Of a stretch of DNA of 47,732 nucleotides, positions 17,488 through 25,883 are shown piece by piece. The stretch covers positions 1-47,732 of the forward strand of contig JAHDXO010000071.1 in the NCBI GenBank assembly GCA_023382975.1, given 5' to 3'. How positions within the stretch are numbered: the first letter of the stretch is position 1; each line of letters opens with the position of its first letter. The position numbers were made by a program, and so were the translations under genes. Under the pieces are notes generated by a model. That model ran no database searches. It saw nothing but the letters and a program-made list of their open reading frames with translations, and was not told the origin of the DNA. The DNA is from Pirellulaceae bacterium (lineage in GTDB: Bacteria > Planctomycetota > Planctomycetia > Pirellulales > Pirellulaceae).

Positions 17488-17868
17488 ATGAACGAACCCG
17501 AATCCATTCAGGCCGCCCAGCGGCGCGCGGCGGATCAGTTGGGGATCGCTCACATCCAGCGGCACCTGTTTCTGTGCTGCGATCAAACGAAGCCCAAATG
17601 CTGCGACAAGGAACGCTCGTTGATTGCGTGGGAGTACCTGAAGCAGCGTCTGGACGAACTCGGATTGACCGGCCGCGGCGGCGTGTTCCGCACCAAAGCG
17701 AACTGTCTGCGGATCTGCATCGGAGGTCCCGTGGCGGTCGTCTATCCCGAGGGAGCTTGGTACGGCGGCTGCGACCCGCCCGTTCTGGAACGGATTATTC
17801 AAGAGCATCTGATCGGCGGGCGGGTGGTCACCGAACATCTGATCCAGTTGCATCCGCTGGAAGTGTGA
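17488..17868 (+). CDS. Thioredoxin-like [2Fe-2S] ferredoxin
   Basis: The start at MNEPESIQ (126 residues) has AGGAG 10 nt upstream. The protein resembles the thioredoxin-fold ferredoxins related to the NuoE subunit. It shows HLFLCCDQTKPKCCDKE at 26-42, supplying the first cysteines (C30/31, C38/39), and CLRIC at 73-77, supplying the second pair, followed by GGPVAVVYPEGAWYG, the usual ending of this family. It would carry electrons in the cytoplasm; the partner is unknown. The gene ends 4 nt before the PQQ-propeller protein gene, so the two are probably co-transcribed, though a functional link is not evident. Confidence 0.85.
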   Translation: MNEPESIQAAQRRAADQLGIAHIQRHLFLCCDQTKPKCCDKERSLIAWEYLKQRLDELGLTGRGGVFRTKANCLRICIGGPVAVVYPEGAWYGGCDPPVLERIIQEHLIGGRVVTEHLIQLHPLEV

Positions 17869-17872
17869 AAAG

Positions 17873-19147
17873 ATGAGTCATGCCATGCCCCCTTGCCATT
17901 GCTGGTTTGCCTTGACCGGGTTGCTTGTTTGGCTGGCAACCGTCGCCTCGGCCAGCGAGCCACACGCATCCTGGTCGGACTTTCGCGGGCCGCGCGGCGA
18001 TGGACACAGCGAGGCAACCGGTTTGCCGTGGCAGTGGAACGAGCAGCAGAACGTGGCCTGGAAGACGCCGCTTCCGGGACGCGGCTGGTCCTCGCCCGTC
18101 GTGTGGGGCGATCAGGCTTGGATGACGACCGCGACCGAGGACGGGCACCGGTTGTCGGTGCTGGCCGTCGATCTGCACACCGGGCGTCTGATCCACGAAC
18201 TGGATTTGTTTCACGTGGCCGAGCCCGAGCCGATCGACACGACCAACAGCTACGCCTCGCCATCGCCCGTGATCGAAGCAGGTCGAGTCTACGTCCACTT
18301 CGGAACGTACGGCACGGCCTGCATTGCGACCGATACCGGCAAGACCGTGTGGGCGCGGCGAGACTTTCCCGTCGACCATCAGAAGGGCCCCGGATCGTCC
18401 CCGATTCTGTTCGGCGATCTGCTGATCTTCCAATGCGACGGCAACGACGTTCAGTATGTGGTGGCGCTGGAGAAGACGACGGGCCGCACCGCATGGCGCA
18501 CCGACCGGTCGGTGGATCTATCCGCGCGGGATCCGGACTATCGCAAATCGTTCTCGACGCCGCTGCTGCTGGAGCACGATGGCCAGCCGCAGTTGGTCAG
18601 CACGGCGGCCGGCGCCGTGTTCGCCTACGACCCACTCACCGGGCGCGAGTTATGGCGGGTGCGTTACGGCGGCCATACCAACGTGGCTCGCCCCGTGACC
18701 GATGGGCGAATCGTGGCGATCAACACCGGTTACGCCCGTCCGCAACTTTGGGGCGTTCGGCTGGGCGGTTCCGGCGACATCACCGACAGCCACGTGCTCT
18801 GGCGAGCGACTCGCGGCATACCGATCAAGCCCTCGCCGCTGCTGATCGACGGTCGTTTGTATCTGGTGACGGATTCGGGCGGCATCCTCAGTTGTCTGGA
18901 CGCCGCGACCGGCGTTGAACTAGCGAGCCGCCGGCTGGGCGGCAACTTTGCGGCTTCGCCCCTGTACGCCGACGGCCGTTTGTACCTGTGCAGCGAAGAG
19001 GGCCGCACGGTCGTAGTCGCCCCGGACGCCGAGTTGAGCATGCTGGCCGAGAACCGCTTGGACGATGGCTTTGTGGCCTCGCCCGCCGTCGCCGGCCGCT
19101 CGCTGCTGTTGCGCGGAAAGCGGTATCTGTACCGCATCGACCCGTGA
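17873..19147 (+). CDS. Secreted PQQ-like beta-propeller protein
   Basis: This 424-residue protein starts at the first ATG, 4 nt after the ferredoxin stop; a second ATG at 17885 is equally possible. A signal peptide (GLLVWLATVASA) precedes a region with planctomycete-typical opening WSDFRGPRGDGHS. Repeated blades follow with PQQ/outer-membrane-BamB-like motifs (DLHTGRLIHEL, DTGKTVWARRDF, DPLTGRELWRVRYGG, DAATGVELASRRLGG). The fold is a seven- or eight-bladed propeller. Whether it binds PQQ or another ligand, or serves only as a scaffold, cannot be told; no dehydrogenase active site is visible. It acts in the periplasm. Confidence 0.85.
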   Translation: MSHAMPPCHCWFALTGLLVWLATVASASEPHASWSDFRGPRGDGHSEATGLPWQWNEQQNVAWKTPLPGRGWSSPVVWGDQAWMTTATEDGHRLSVLAVDLHTGRLIHELDLFHVAEPEPIDTTNSYASPSPVIEAGRVYVHFGTYGTACIATDTGKTVWARRDFPVDHQKGPGSSPILFGDLLIFQCDGNDVQYVVALEKTTGRTAWRTDRSVDLSARDPDYRKSFSTPLLLEHDGQPQLVSTAAGAVFAYDPLTGRELWRVRYGGHTNVARPVTDGRIVAINTGYARPQLWGVRLGGSGDITDSHVLWRATRGIPIKPSPLLIDGRLYLVTDSGGILSCLDAATGVELASRRLGGNFAASPLYADGRLYLCSEEGRTVVVAPDAELSMLAENRLDDGFVASPAVAGRSLLLRGKRYLYRIDP

Positions 19148-19254
19148 CAGGATTTCCGTGGCATCGCGCTGGCCTGCTTGATTCGCCAAGCTGCCCACAC
19201 TAGCATCGAGCGGGTGGCCAGGAATTCGAAATCTTCTCTTCCACAGGTGCCTCG

Positions 19255-22200
19255 ATGTCCGACGATCCGATGTCCGACGAACAGCAGCAGGCCTGGGCTC
19301 AGTTGGCTTCCGAACTCGCTCAACTCTTGTCCGAAGGGCGCACGCAGTCCGAGATCACTCAGATGCTTGTCGAGCAGGGTTGGGCGTACGACACGGCTCG
19401 CGACTTCGTCTCGAAGATCCACCAGCAATGGCAACAGTGGGCGAGCACGCCGGAGGGGCAGGCCGCGCAGGCCGAACCGCGCGGGATCGATCTCGCGGAG
19501 CGTTTTCCCAACCTGCGGCCGATGCGCGGCGCCCCGTCGATGTTCACGGTCAACGGGATCGGCCTGACAATCTATGGCGCCCGCGATCGCGACGCCGAGA
19601 CGGGCAGCTACATCAAGACGCACTGCCTCTGTTTCGTCTTTCTGCCGGTCTTTGCGATCGGGGCGTACCGGGTGATCGCTGCGCCAGGGGGCGGATGGTA
19701 CTTCCTGGGACGCGAGCGGCTCTCGCGATTGGCGAAAGCGTGGAATCTGCTGGTCGTGTTGGCGATCCTCGGACTGGTCGGGTTCGGATTCTGGACGGAG
19801 CACGTCGAGTCGCCCGAATACCAAGCCGGTTTGAAGATGGAGCAGGCGGAAACGGCCGCGGCGGACGGCAACTTGGAGAAAGCCGCCCAACTGTACGGCG
19901 AAGTCGCCCAGGGGCAGACATCGCACGCGTCGTCGGCCGTCAGCGGGCTTTCCGGCGTGCTGAGGCAGGTGGCCGAGTCGCCGCCGAGCGACGCGACGGT
20001 TGAAACCGTCTTCAGTTTTGCCGTTCAGGTACAGCGGGGTTGCGGCGGGCTTCCCGACACATTCCAACTCGCCTCGCAATTGGCACAGCAGCGAGCCTTG
20101 GAGTCGCCGGCTGCCGCGCTGCGATTGCTTCAGATCGTCAGCTCGTTGGCGCCGGACGACAGCGCGCGTCTGGCCCGCGAACTGCTGGCCGCGCACGGCG
20201 AGGGCCTGCCGCTGGCACCGACCGAAGAGGCTTGTCGCATCGCGATCGCGCTGGCGAATTCGCCCACCGATCGACAGCAGTTGTTTGTTTGGGGGGCGGA
20301 ACAGGCGGAGCAGTTCGCCGCGGACGACGTTGCCAGCGGTGTCGCTCTGCTGGGAGTCCTCGCACCACTCGAATCGCCCGAGCGAGTGGGCGAGACGCTG
20401 GACAACGTGTTGGCCAAGGGGTTCGATGCACTCCCCGCGGCGGCGGCGCAGGCAACGCTCGAGTCTGCCTGGAAGTCGCTGCCCGTCGAGACACGGCCCT
20501 CGCTGGCGCGGGCGGCGTTAGGCTGGCTGGAGCGTCGGAGTGACGCCGATCCGCGAGACTCGCTGCAACTGCTGAACGTGTTGCAGGAACTGGACGAACC
20601 GTTGGCAAGCGAGGTGGACGCCGCGCGGCGAGGGTTGCTCGAATCGCTCGTCGCCGCCGACCCTGCCGACGCCGACGCGGCGCTGCGACTGTCCCTGCTC
20701 CTGGAGAAAGAAGGGGAAACGGACCGCATCGTCGCGCTGCTCGAACCGTTGAGCGACCGCATCCGCGAAGGGGAAGGTCCGCGAGTGTTGGGGCAAGCGT
20801 TTGCCCGCCAAGGGAAGTTCGACGAATCGTATGCGCTGCTGCAACCGTGGGTCGAGCAGCGACTTGCCGCCTTGCATGCCGCCGAAGCCGCCTTTAACGA
20901 CCAATTCTCGCAGATTCAGCAGCGGGTGTTTTCCCAGTTGCAGACGGGGAACGTCGCCGATTTTGAGTACGTACGTTACGAGAATGCGACCGAGGACGGC
21001 CGGATCGCGATGATCCACGAATACCTGAACAAGCGGTTGTCGGCCGATCCCTCAATGACGGCCGCCCGCAACGATTTGGTACGGTACGCCGCGATCGTGC
21101 CCGTCGCTCTCGACCTGGGCATCGTCACGATGCGCCGGGCCCAGAGTCTGTCCGACCCCGATGCCCGCGAAGCCGAACTGCAGAAGGCCGAGGCGACGTT
21201 TCTCGCGATCCGAGGCGTTGCCGGCGACGACGACCGGTACCGCTTGTTCCTGGGGCAGGTCTACTACTGGCTGGGACGGCACGACGACGGCCGCAAGCTG
21301 TTTGACGAGCTGCTCGAGAGCCAGGGACGCAACTATGCGATGCTCATGCAAGTGGCCCATGTCACACGCGATCTCGGCGCGATGCAAGATGCGCGGGAGT
21401 TGCTGGAGGAAGCCTACGAGAAGTCCGGAAAATCCGAGGAAAAGCAGGCGGCTGCTCAATTGCGAGCGATCACGCCCAACGACATGGAGGATCGTATCGT
21501 TTGGCTGAAGCGGGCTGATGTTCGGGATCCGTTCGTCCAGGCCGACCTCGCCTCGACGCTCGGGCATCAGGCGGCGCGCAAGGGCGACGAGGCCGAGGCT
21601 GCCCGTCACTACCGCGATTCGATCGCGGTCTACCGCAAGTTGCCGGAATCGGCGTCCTCGCTTCACAACGGGGCGATCGTCTTGTTCTCCCTCTACAGCG
21701 TCACCGGCGACCGCGCGGCGTACGACGAGGGAATTCAACGGGCCGAGAGGGCAGCCGCCCTCGCGCCGAGCGACGCGCTGGTGCTGCTCCATCTCGCCGT
21801 CCGGGTTCTCGAACAGGGACTCGCCGACTTGGCGGGGGACGAAATCGATCTCCATCGCCAACGATCCTCGGGGCAGTTCGTCGTGCTGAACGCTCTGGTC
21901 ACCGACGCAAGGGAACTGGCCGAGATTCGCCGGCGAGTCCGCGACAATGCCTTGATCCAGCGCGCTCGTGACTTGCTGGACAAGGTCATGATTCTTGCGC
22001 CCAAGAACGAGACCGCCTACGACCTTGCTTGGTCGCTGCTCAGCTTCGCCAGAGATGGCGACGCGCTCCGCGATCTTTCCGCGCGCGTCGCAGCGGCCGG
22101 GCTGGAACCGACCGAGACGATTCGTGAGACGCTCAAACGCTATCGCGAAGCCGAGCCGGACGAAGCCGAAGTCTGGCAGCGCAGCGTTGAACACTTCGAA

Positions 22201-22854
22201 AAGCTCGTCGTCGAGTCCCGCGACTCGGGACGGCATACCGACTTCGCCCTCGCCGCGCGGCAGCTCAATCGGCTGCGAATGCATCCGCCGGCCGACGACG
22301 CGCCGATCGACGCCGATGCGATCGTCCGTCTGGCGGAAGAGGCGAATGCGAATCGCTCGACGCTCGCCACACGGATGGCTTTGGCCGACGCCCTTTCCTT
22401 TCGCGGCAACCAGGCGATCGGCGCGAGCGATCCGGATTGGGCGTCGCAGAGCAAGGCGTGTCGGCGGATGCTCGACGCGCGCACGCTGGCTGCCCTCGCG
22501 CTGAACCGGTCCGACGCGGTCGGCGAGGCGGCTCGCGGGAACGCCGACCTGTTGAGGGCGGCCGAACTCACGGCCGTCCTGATCACCGAGTTTCCCGACA
22601 CGTCGGATCCGCTCGACTGGGCCTTTCTACGACCAACGCAACCCGAGGCTGCAGCGATCGCTGCAGAGTCCGGTGCGACCGAGGTGTCCCGCCTCGTATT
22701 TCAAGTTCGCCGACGCCTTTCGCCCGTGGCAGCGGCGTACGCGGTACAAGAGTTCTGGCAACAACTTTCATTGGGCGACGAAGCGGCGGGCCGCGAAGCG
22801 ATCCAGTCCGTGCGCGACGCGGGCGTGCCAATCCCGGCAGAACTACTCGACTGA
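19255..22854 (+). CDS. Large TPR-repeat protein with one membrane helix
   Basis: The 1199-residue protein begins with a soluble helical segment (~1-70). A conserved cassette follows (MFTVNGIGLTIYGARDRD, then SYIKTHCLCFVFLPVFAIGAYRVI), then WYFLGRERLS and a membrane helix at ~165-185 (LLVVLAILGLVGFGFW). The long remainder is alpha-helical and Ala/Leu/Glu-rich with many degenerate TPR-like helical pairs. It has no enzymatic motif. The topology suggests a short cytoplasmic or membrane part and a very long solenoid, possibly for protein-protein contacts. The function is unknown. A second start at 19270 (MSDEQQQAW) cannot be excluded. The gene stands alone, 107 nt after the propeller gene. Confidence 0.8.
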   Translation: MSDDPMSDEQQQAWAQLASELAQLLSEGRTQSEITQMLVEQGWAYDTARDFVSKIHQQWQQWASTPEGQAAQAEPRGIDLAERFPNLRPMRGAPSMFTVNGIGLTIYGARDRDAETGSYIKTHCLCFVFLPVFAIGAYRVIAAPGGGWYFLGRERLSRLAKAWNLLVVLAILGLVGFGFWTEHVESPEYQAGLKMEQAETAAADGNLEKAAQLYGEVAQGQTSHASSAVSGLSGVLRQVAESPPSDATVETVFSFAVQVQRGCGGLPDTFQLASQLAQQRALESPAAALRLLQIVSSLAPDDSARLARELLAAHGEGLPLAPTEEACRIAIALANSPTDRQQLFVWGAEQAEQFAADDVASGVALLGVLAPLESPERVGETLDNVLAKGFDALPAAAAQATLESAWKSLPVETRPSLARAALGWLERRSDADPRDSLQLLNVLQELDEPLASEVDAARRGLLESLVAADPADADAALRLSLLLEKEGETDRIVALLEPLSDRIREGEGPRVLGQAFARQGKFDESYALLQPWVEQRLAALHAAEAAFNDQFSQIQQRVFSQLQTGNVADFEYVRYENATEDGRIAMIHEYLNKRLSADPSMTAARNDLVRYAAIVPVALDLGIVTMRRAQSLSDPDAREAELQKAEATFLAIRGVAGDDDRYRLFLGQVYYWLGRHDDGRKLFDELLESQGRNYAMLMQVAHVTRDLGAMQDARELLEEAYEKSGKSEEKQAAAQLRAITPNDMEDRIVWLKRADVRDPFVQADLASTLGHQAARKGDEAEAARHYRDSIAVYRKLPESASSLHNGAIVLFSLYSVTGDRAAYDEGIQRAERAAALAPSDALVLLHLAVRVLEQGLADLAGDEIDLHRQRSSGQFVVLNALVTDARELAEIRRRVRDNALIQRARDLLDKVMILAPKNETAYDLAWSLLSFARDGDALRDLSARVAAAGLEPTETIRETLKRYREAEPDEAEVWQRSVEHFEKLVVESRDSGRHTDFALAARQLNRLRMHPPADDAPIDADAIVRLAEEANANRSTLATRMALADALSFRGNQAIGASDPDWASQSKACRRMLDARTLAALALNRSDAVGEAARGNADLLRAAELTAVLITEFPDTSDPLDWAFLRPTQPEAAAIAAESGATEVSRLVFQVRRRLSPVAAAYAVQEFWQQLSLGDEAAGREAIQSVRDAGVPIPAELLD

Positions 22855-22879
22855 TTGGCGATTTTCGACGCCGGAACTC

Positions 22880-23341
22880 TTACGAGTTCGGCAACGAAGA
22901 AGAACCGTCGCCGCGGAGGAGGGTGGCGACTCGGGAGGGAATCTTGATCGGTTGAGGCGGTTGACCGGCGTGAACTCGGCAGCAGACGGCGGTCATCCGG
23001 CCGGTGGCCAGTTCTCGATCGCCGCAAGTCAGGCGGTGAGCGTAGGTGACGCTCTTTTCACCAACTCGCTCAACCGCGACTTCGATTTGGATCTCGTCTT
23101 CAAAACGTGCCGGGCCGCGGAAGTCGCAGGTGGCCGAGACGCGGGGCCAACTGATCTCGCCTTCGTCGTCTCGCAGAAAGACGCCCAGTCCCAGATGGCG
23201 AAGCAATTGGTGCTCGGCCTGCTCCATATAAACGAAAAACGCCGAGAAATGAACGATCCCGGCGGCGTCGGTTTCGACGAATTCCACACGGCGCGTGGTG
23301 GTGAATCGAACGGGTCCGCTGCCCACGTCCGAATCACTCAC
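22880..23341 (-). CDS. Acyl-CoA thioesterase, hotdog (4HBT/YbgC-like)
   Basis: A 4HBT-family thioesterase of about 153 residues. The core motif VEFVETDAAGIVHFSAFFVYMEQAEH contains the catalytic Asp of the YbgC-type subgroup (Y/F-x-E-T-D-x-x-G-x-V-x-H). It would hydrolyse acyl-CoA or acyl-ACP in the cytoplasm; the chain length is unknown. I chose the GTG at 23341, which overlaps the end of rpsR by 8 nt and suggests translational coupling. An ATG frame starting at 23374 also exists but lies inside rpsR and adds residues that are not family-like. No strong ribosome-binding site is seen, consistent with coupling. Confidence 0.8.
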   Translation of the reverse strand: MSDSDVGSGPVRFTTTRRVEFVETDAAGIVHFSAFFVYMEQAEHQLLRHLGLGVFLRDDEGEISWPRVSATCDFRGPARFEDEIQIEVAVERVGEKSVTYAHRLTCGDRELATGRMTAVCCRVHAGQPPQPIKIPSRVATLLRGDGSSSLPNS

Positions 23342-23603
23342 CAACGTAAGGCAGCAACGCCATGAAGCGAGCACGCTTGATCGCCTCGGTCACGGCGTGC
23401 TGGCTGGCCGCCGAGCAACCCGTCTTGCGGCGGCTGACGATCCGTCCGTGGCGATTGACCAGCTTCTTCAGCAATTCGATGTCCTTGTAATCGACGTACA
23501 TCGGCCTCGGTCGGTGTCCATCGACGAACAACGGGTCCTTTTTCTTCGTTCGGGCCCGTGCCTTCATCCGCTTTTTCGACTTCGTGGTTCTGCTCTTAAA
23601 CAT
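23334..23603 (-). CDS. rpsR: 30S ribosomal protein bS18
   Basis: An 89-residue ribosomal protein of the 30S platform that binds 16S rRNA with bS6. The diagnostic sequence is YKDIELLKKLVNRHGRI, then RRKTGCSA, then AIKRARFMALLPYV, matching bS18. The N-terminus is basic and longer than usual (KSRTTKSKKRMKARARTKKK). The segment after the GxSA turn reads ASQHAVTEAI where most bS18 proteins have RYQRQLTRAI, a noticeable change in an RNA-contacting stretch. rpsF, ssb and rplI, its usual neighbours, are absent; a thioesterase gene overlaps its end. A promoter is seen ~100 nt upstream. Confidence 0.9.
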   Translation of the reverse strand: MFKSRTTKSKKRMKARARTKKKDPLFVDGHRPRPMYVDYKDIELLKKLVNRHGRIVSRRKTGCSAASQHAVTEAIKRARFMALLPYVGE

Positions 23604-23703
23604 GTGCTCGCCGCCGTCAATAACTCGTAAACTTCGAAAGCATCACAACTTATCGGTTGGCCGAAAGGCCACCGTTACCCATTTTGTTTTGGCAGGATCG
23701 CGT

Positions 23704-23731
23704 ATTTTACGCACCAACGCAGAAAACGCAA
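23704..23731 (-). promoter_or_regulatory. Sigma-70-type promoter for rpsR
   Basis: On the minus strand, TTGCGT (23726-23731) and TAAAAT (23704-23709) are 16 nt apart. The resulting leader of about 90-95 nt contains a GG(T)GGCC-TTTC-GGCCAACC hairpin (around 23657-23675) that could serve in ribosomal-protein feedback, though I cannot show binding. Confidence 0.5.
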
Positions 23732-23760
23732 GACGCGGTTGGATCAGGCAACGATCTTAA

Positions 23761-23790
23761 TGGCAGAAAAATTGGTGGCAGAAAAATGGC
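23761..23790. repeat. Tandem pair of TGGCAGAAAAAT-containing 15-mers
   Basis: Two adjacent 15-nt units share TGGCAGAAAAAT and differ only in the last bases. They lie in the gap between the rpsR promoter and the end of the DUF4129 gene. Similar TGGCAGAAAAAT strings are, as far as I recall, scattered in intergenic DNA of many genomes, so this may be one copy of a dispersed repeat. Confidence 0.5.
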
Positions 23791-23805
23791 TCTGTTCGCG
23801 ACTGA

Positions 23806-25869
23806 CTAGTTACTTTTGAGGGTTTTCCAGAGAGTTTCGAGGCGTTGGGCGTTGGCAGGAGCGACGGGCCGATCCGAAAAAGCGGCGGCACAATAGAGAT
23901 CCGCCAAACGAGTGGCTTCATTCCCGAGTTTCTCGGCTTTCGCTCCCAAACGGACGGCAAATTCGTGCGGCGTCTGGTCTTCCATCCGTGGACAATCGTG
24001 CTCGCGTGCCCAGGCTTCCAAAGCACGGAAGGTATAAACCACCAATTGGCTTGGCGGCCAGCGTTTCGCCTCGCCGCTGGCGAACGGATCAGGAAACGCG
24101 GAAAAAGGTCGCGGAGGAGCCGACGCTTCGGGAATCGCTGCCGGTTCGGTCGCAACGCCGCGGGCCTGGCCTCCGCGGAGACGGGCCAGCAGGTCGCGGA
24201 TCGCGTCCAGAAAGCCTTGGAGAGCACCGCGAACCCGATCGCGGTACTTCCAAACCAAATAGCCGACAAGCCCGAAGATGACCAGGTAGTACAACCACTT
24301 GATCACATGGGGCAGGGTGTTCAGGGCCGAGTTCAGCATCGTGTGCAGATTGGTCAACGGGTTCCTGGCACGCTGAGCCTCCTGGGCCGAGGACTCTGCC
24401 TGCTGGCGTGATTTTTCCACTGCGGATTCGGCAGGCTTCGATTCGGAGGAATCCGATTCGGACTTGCGGGACTCAGCCGACTCGGAACTAGATTCATCAG
24501 GCTGGGACGTTTGGGACTTGGCGGCGTCGGTCTTCCCGCTGTCTGATCTCCCTCCCTCCGACTTGTCTCCTTCCGACTTGCCGCTAGCGGATTTGCCGCT
24601 AGCCGATTTGCCGGTGCCCGATTCGCCGCTCGACGGTTGGCCGGTCTTGGAGCCGCTTGTGCCGCTGCCAGAACCCTTGTCGGACGGCGACTTCGATTTC
24701 TGTCCGTCGCCCCCTGACGCCCGCGGCTCGTCCGATGGCTTTTCCTGGTCGCCTTGCGACTCGCCCGCGGCGCCGTCGGACGACTGGCCGTTCTGCGATT
24801 CGGCGTCGGTGCTCGCACGGGTTGTGCGCGAGTCGTCATCTGGGACGTCGCCAGGTGCCTCACCTTTCGTCGCGGTGCCAGACTTGCGCTGAGAATCCTC
24901 GGCGCCTTCTTGGCCGGCGCCAAAGCGCGAAGGACGCTGTCCGGTGGGCGACCCCACTGACCAGTCCAGTTGGGTGATCGAATATTCCGGGTGGGGACGC
25001 GGGAGAGCAGCGGAAAGCAACAGTAGAACCAGGATCATCGCCAGTCCTGTGCCGAGCCACACGCCGGCCATTTGGACGGGCATCTCCAAGTGGCGCTGCC
25101 TGAGATAGCGCCGCAGTGCGAGAAAGCTGCTGTTCAGCAGCAGTCCCAGTGCGCTGGCGACGAACGCGCAGAGCATCCAGAAGGCATAACGGCGGGAATC
25201 GATGTTTGCGGCCGGAATGAAACGCTGTCCGAGGCCGAACAAGGGCAGTGCGGCGAGCGAAATATAGATCACCCAGACGCCGGGGGCGTGAGGCCGGTTG
25301 CGGTATTCGCGGAAACGCTGCCACCAAGTGAGCGCCGGCGGCGCATCGCGCGACGAGGTGGCGTCGAGATCCTCGGAGCCGGTGTCGTCGCGTGGTTCCC
25401 CCGGAGTCGGTTCCATGGCTCCCCGGTCTCTCCGCGGGCGATCCAGTCCGGCGGTTTGCAGCAAACCCTGGCCGGAGGCGTCCTTGCGCTCGTCGATCAC
25501 GGTACAGTCCCACGTCAGTCGGTCGGCACACCAAAGGACGATCGCGATCAGTCCGATGTTGAGCGGCAGGCTGAGTCCGGCCAACGGACCGCGGAATTCC
25601 ACAAATCGGGAAAGCACGACCAGCATGGCCAGTGCCAGCGGAATGGCGAACAGCGTGGCGTGCTCGCGTCCTTCATCGATCGAGATGCGCCCGATCAGCA
25701 CCGAGGCGAAAACGAAACAGCCAAAGGCCCAGCGCACCCGGCCTTGGTATTCGCCCTGGTAAAACGCCTCGACCAAGAAGAAGATCAAGCTGCCGATCAA
25801 GATCATGATCAACGCCGGACTGATGGCGATCACGATATAGTCGGTCAGCGTCTTCTGCGGTCGGGACAT
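23806..25869 (-). CDS. Multi-pass membrane protein with Ser/Gly/Lys-rich linker and C-terminal DUF4129
   Basis: I place the start at MSRPQKTLTDYIV (687 residues); the open frame continues into argG but only this start gives a sensible protein. Residues ~10-110 hold several membrane helices (IVIAISPALIMILIGSLIFF and others), and two or three more lie between ~200 and 300. A low-complexity hydrophilic stretch follows (~330-510; GSGSGTSGSK, SGKSASGKSEGDKSEGG), then another helix (WLYYLVIFGLVGYLVW), and a cytoplasmic C-terminal domain resembling DUF4129 (FRALEAWAREHDCPRMEDQTPHEF). DUF4129 proteins usually accompany MoxR ATPase/transglutaminase operons; here the gene sits 14 nt behind argG instead. 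The role is unknown. Confidence 0.8.
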   Translation of the reverse strand: MSRPQKTLTDYIVIAISPALIMILIGSLIFFLVEAFYQGEYQGRVRWAFGCFVFASVLIGRISIDEGREHATLFAIPLALAMLVVLSRFVEFRGPLAGLSLPLNIGLIAIVLWCADRLTWDCTVIDERKDASGQGLLQTAGLDRPRRDRGAMEPTPGEPRDDTGSEDLDATSSRDAPPALTWWQRFREYRNRPHAPGVWVIYISLAALPLFGLGQRFIPAANIDSRRYAFWMLCAFVASALGLLLNSSFLALRRYLRQRHLEMPVQMAGVWLGTGLAMILVLLLLSAALPRPHPEYSITQLDWSVGSPTGQRPSRFGAGQEGAEDSQRKSGTATKGEAPGDVPDDDSRTTRASTDAESQNGQSSDGAAGESQGDQEKPSDEPRASGGDGQKSKSPSDKGSGSGTSGSKTGQPSSGESGTGKSASGKSASGKSEGDKSEGGRSDSGKTDAAKSQTSQPDESSSESAESRKSESDSSESKPAESAVEKSRQQAESSAQEAQRARNPLTNLHTMLNSALNTLPHVIKWLYYLVIFGLVGYLVWKYRDRVRGALQGFLDAIRDLLARLRGGQARGVATEPAAIPEASAPPRPFSAFPDPFASGEAKRWPPSQLVVYTFRALEAWAREHDCPRMEDQTPHEFAVRLGAKAEKLGNEATRLADLYCAAAFSDRPVAPANAQRLETLWKTLKSN

Positions 25870-25883
25870 CGACGGATGCCTGG

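Noticed and set aside
24470..24720. Repetitive GGATTTGCCGCTAGC-like DNA that could suggest a CRISPR or satellite
   Set aside because: The units are short, imperfect and in frame, and encode the Ser/Gly/Lys linker of the DUF4129 protein.
24863..25534. Possible additional membrane protein on the minus strand
   Set aside because: It is a second-frame reading inside the DUF4129 gene, whose own frame has the membrane helices.
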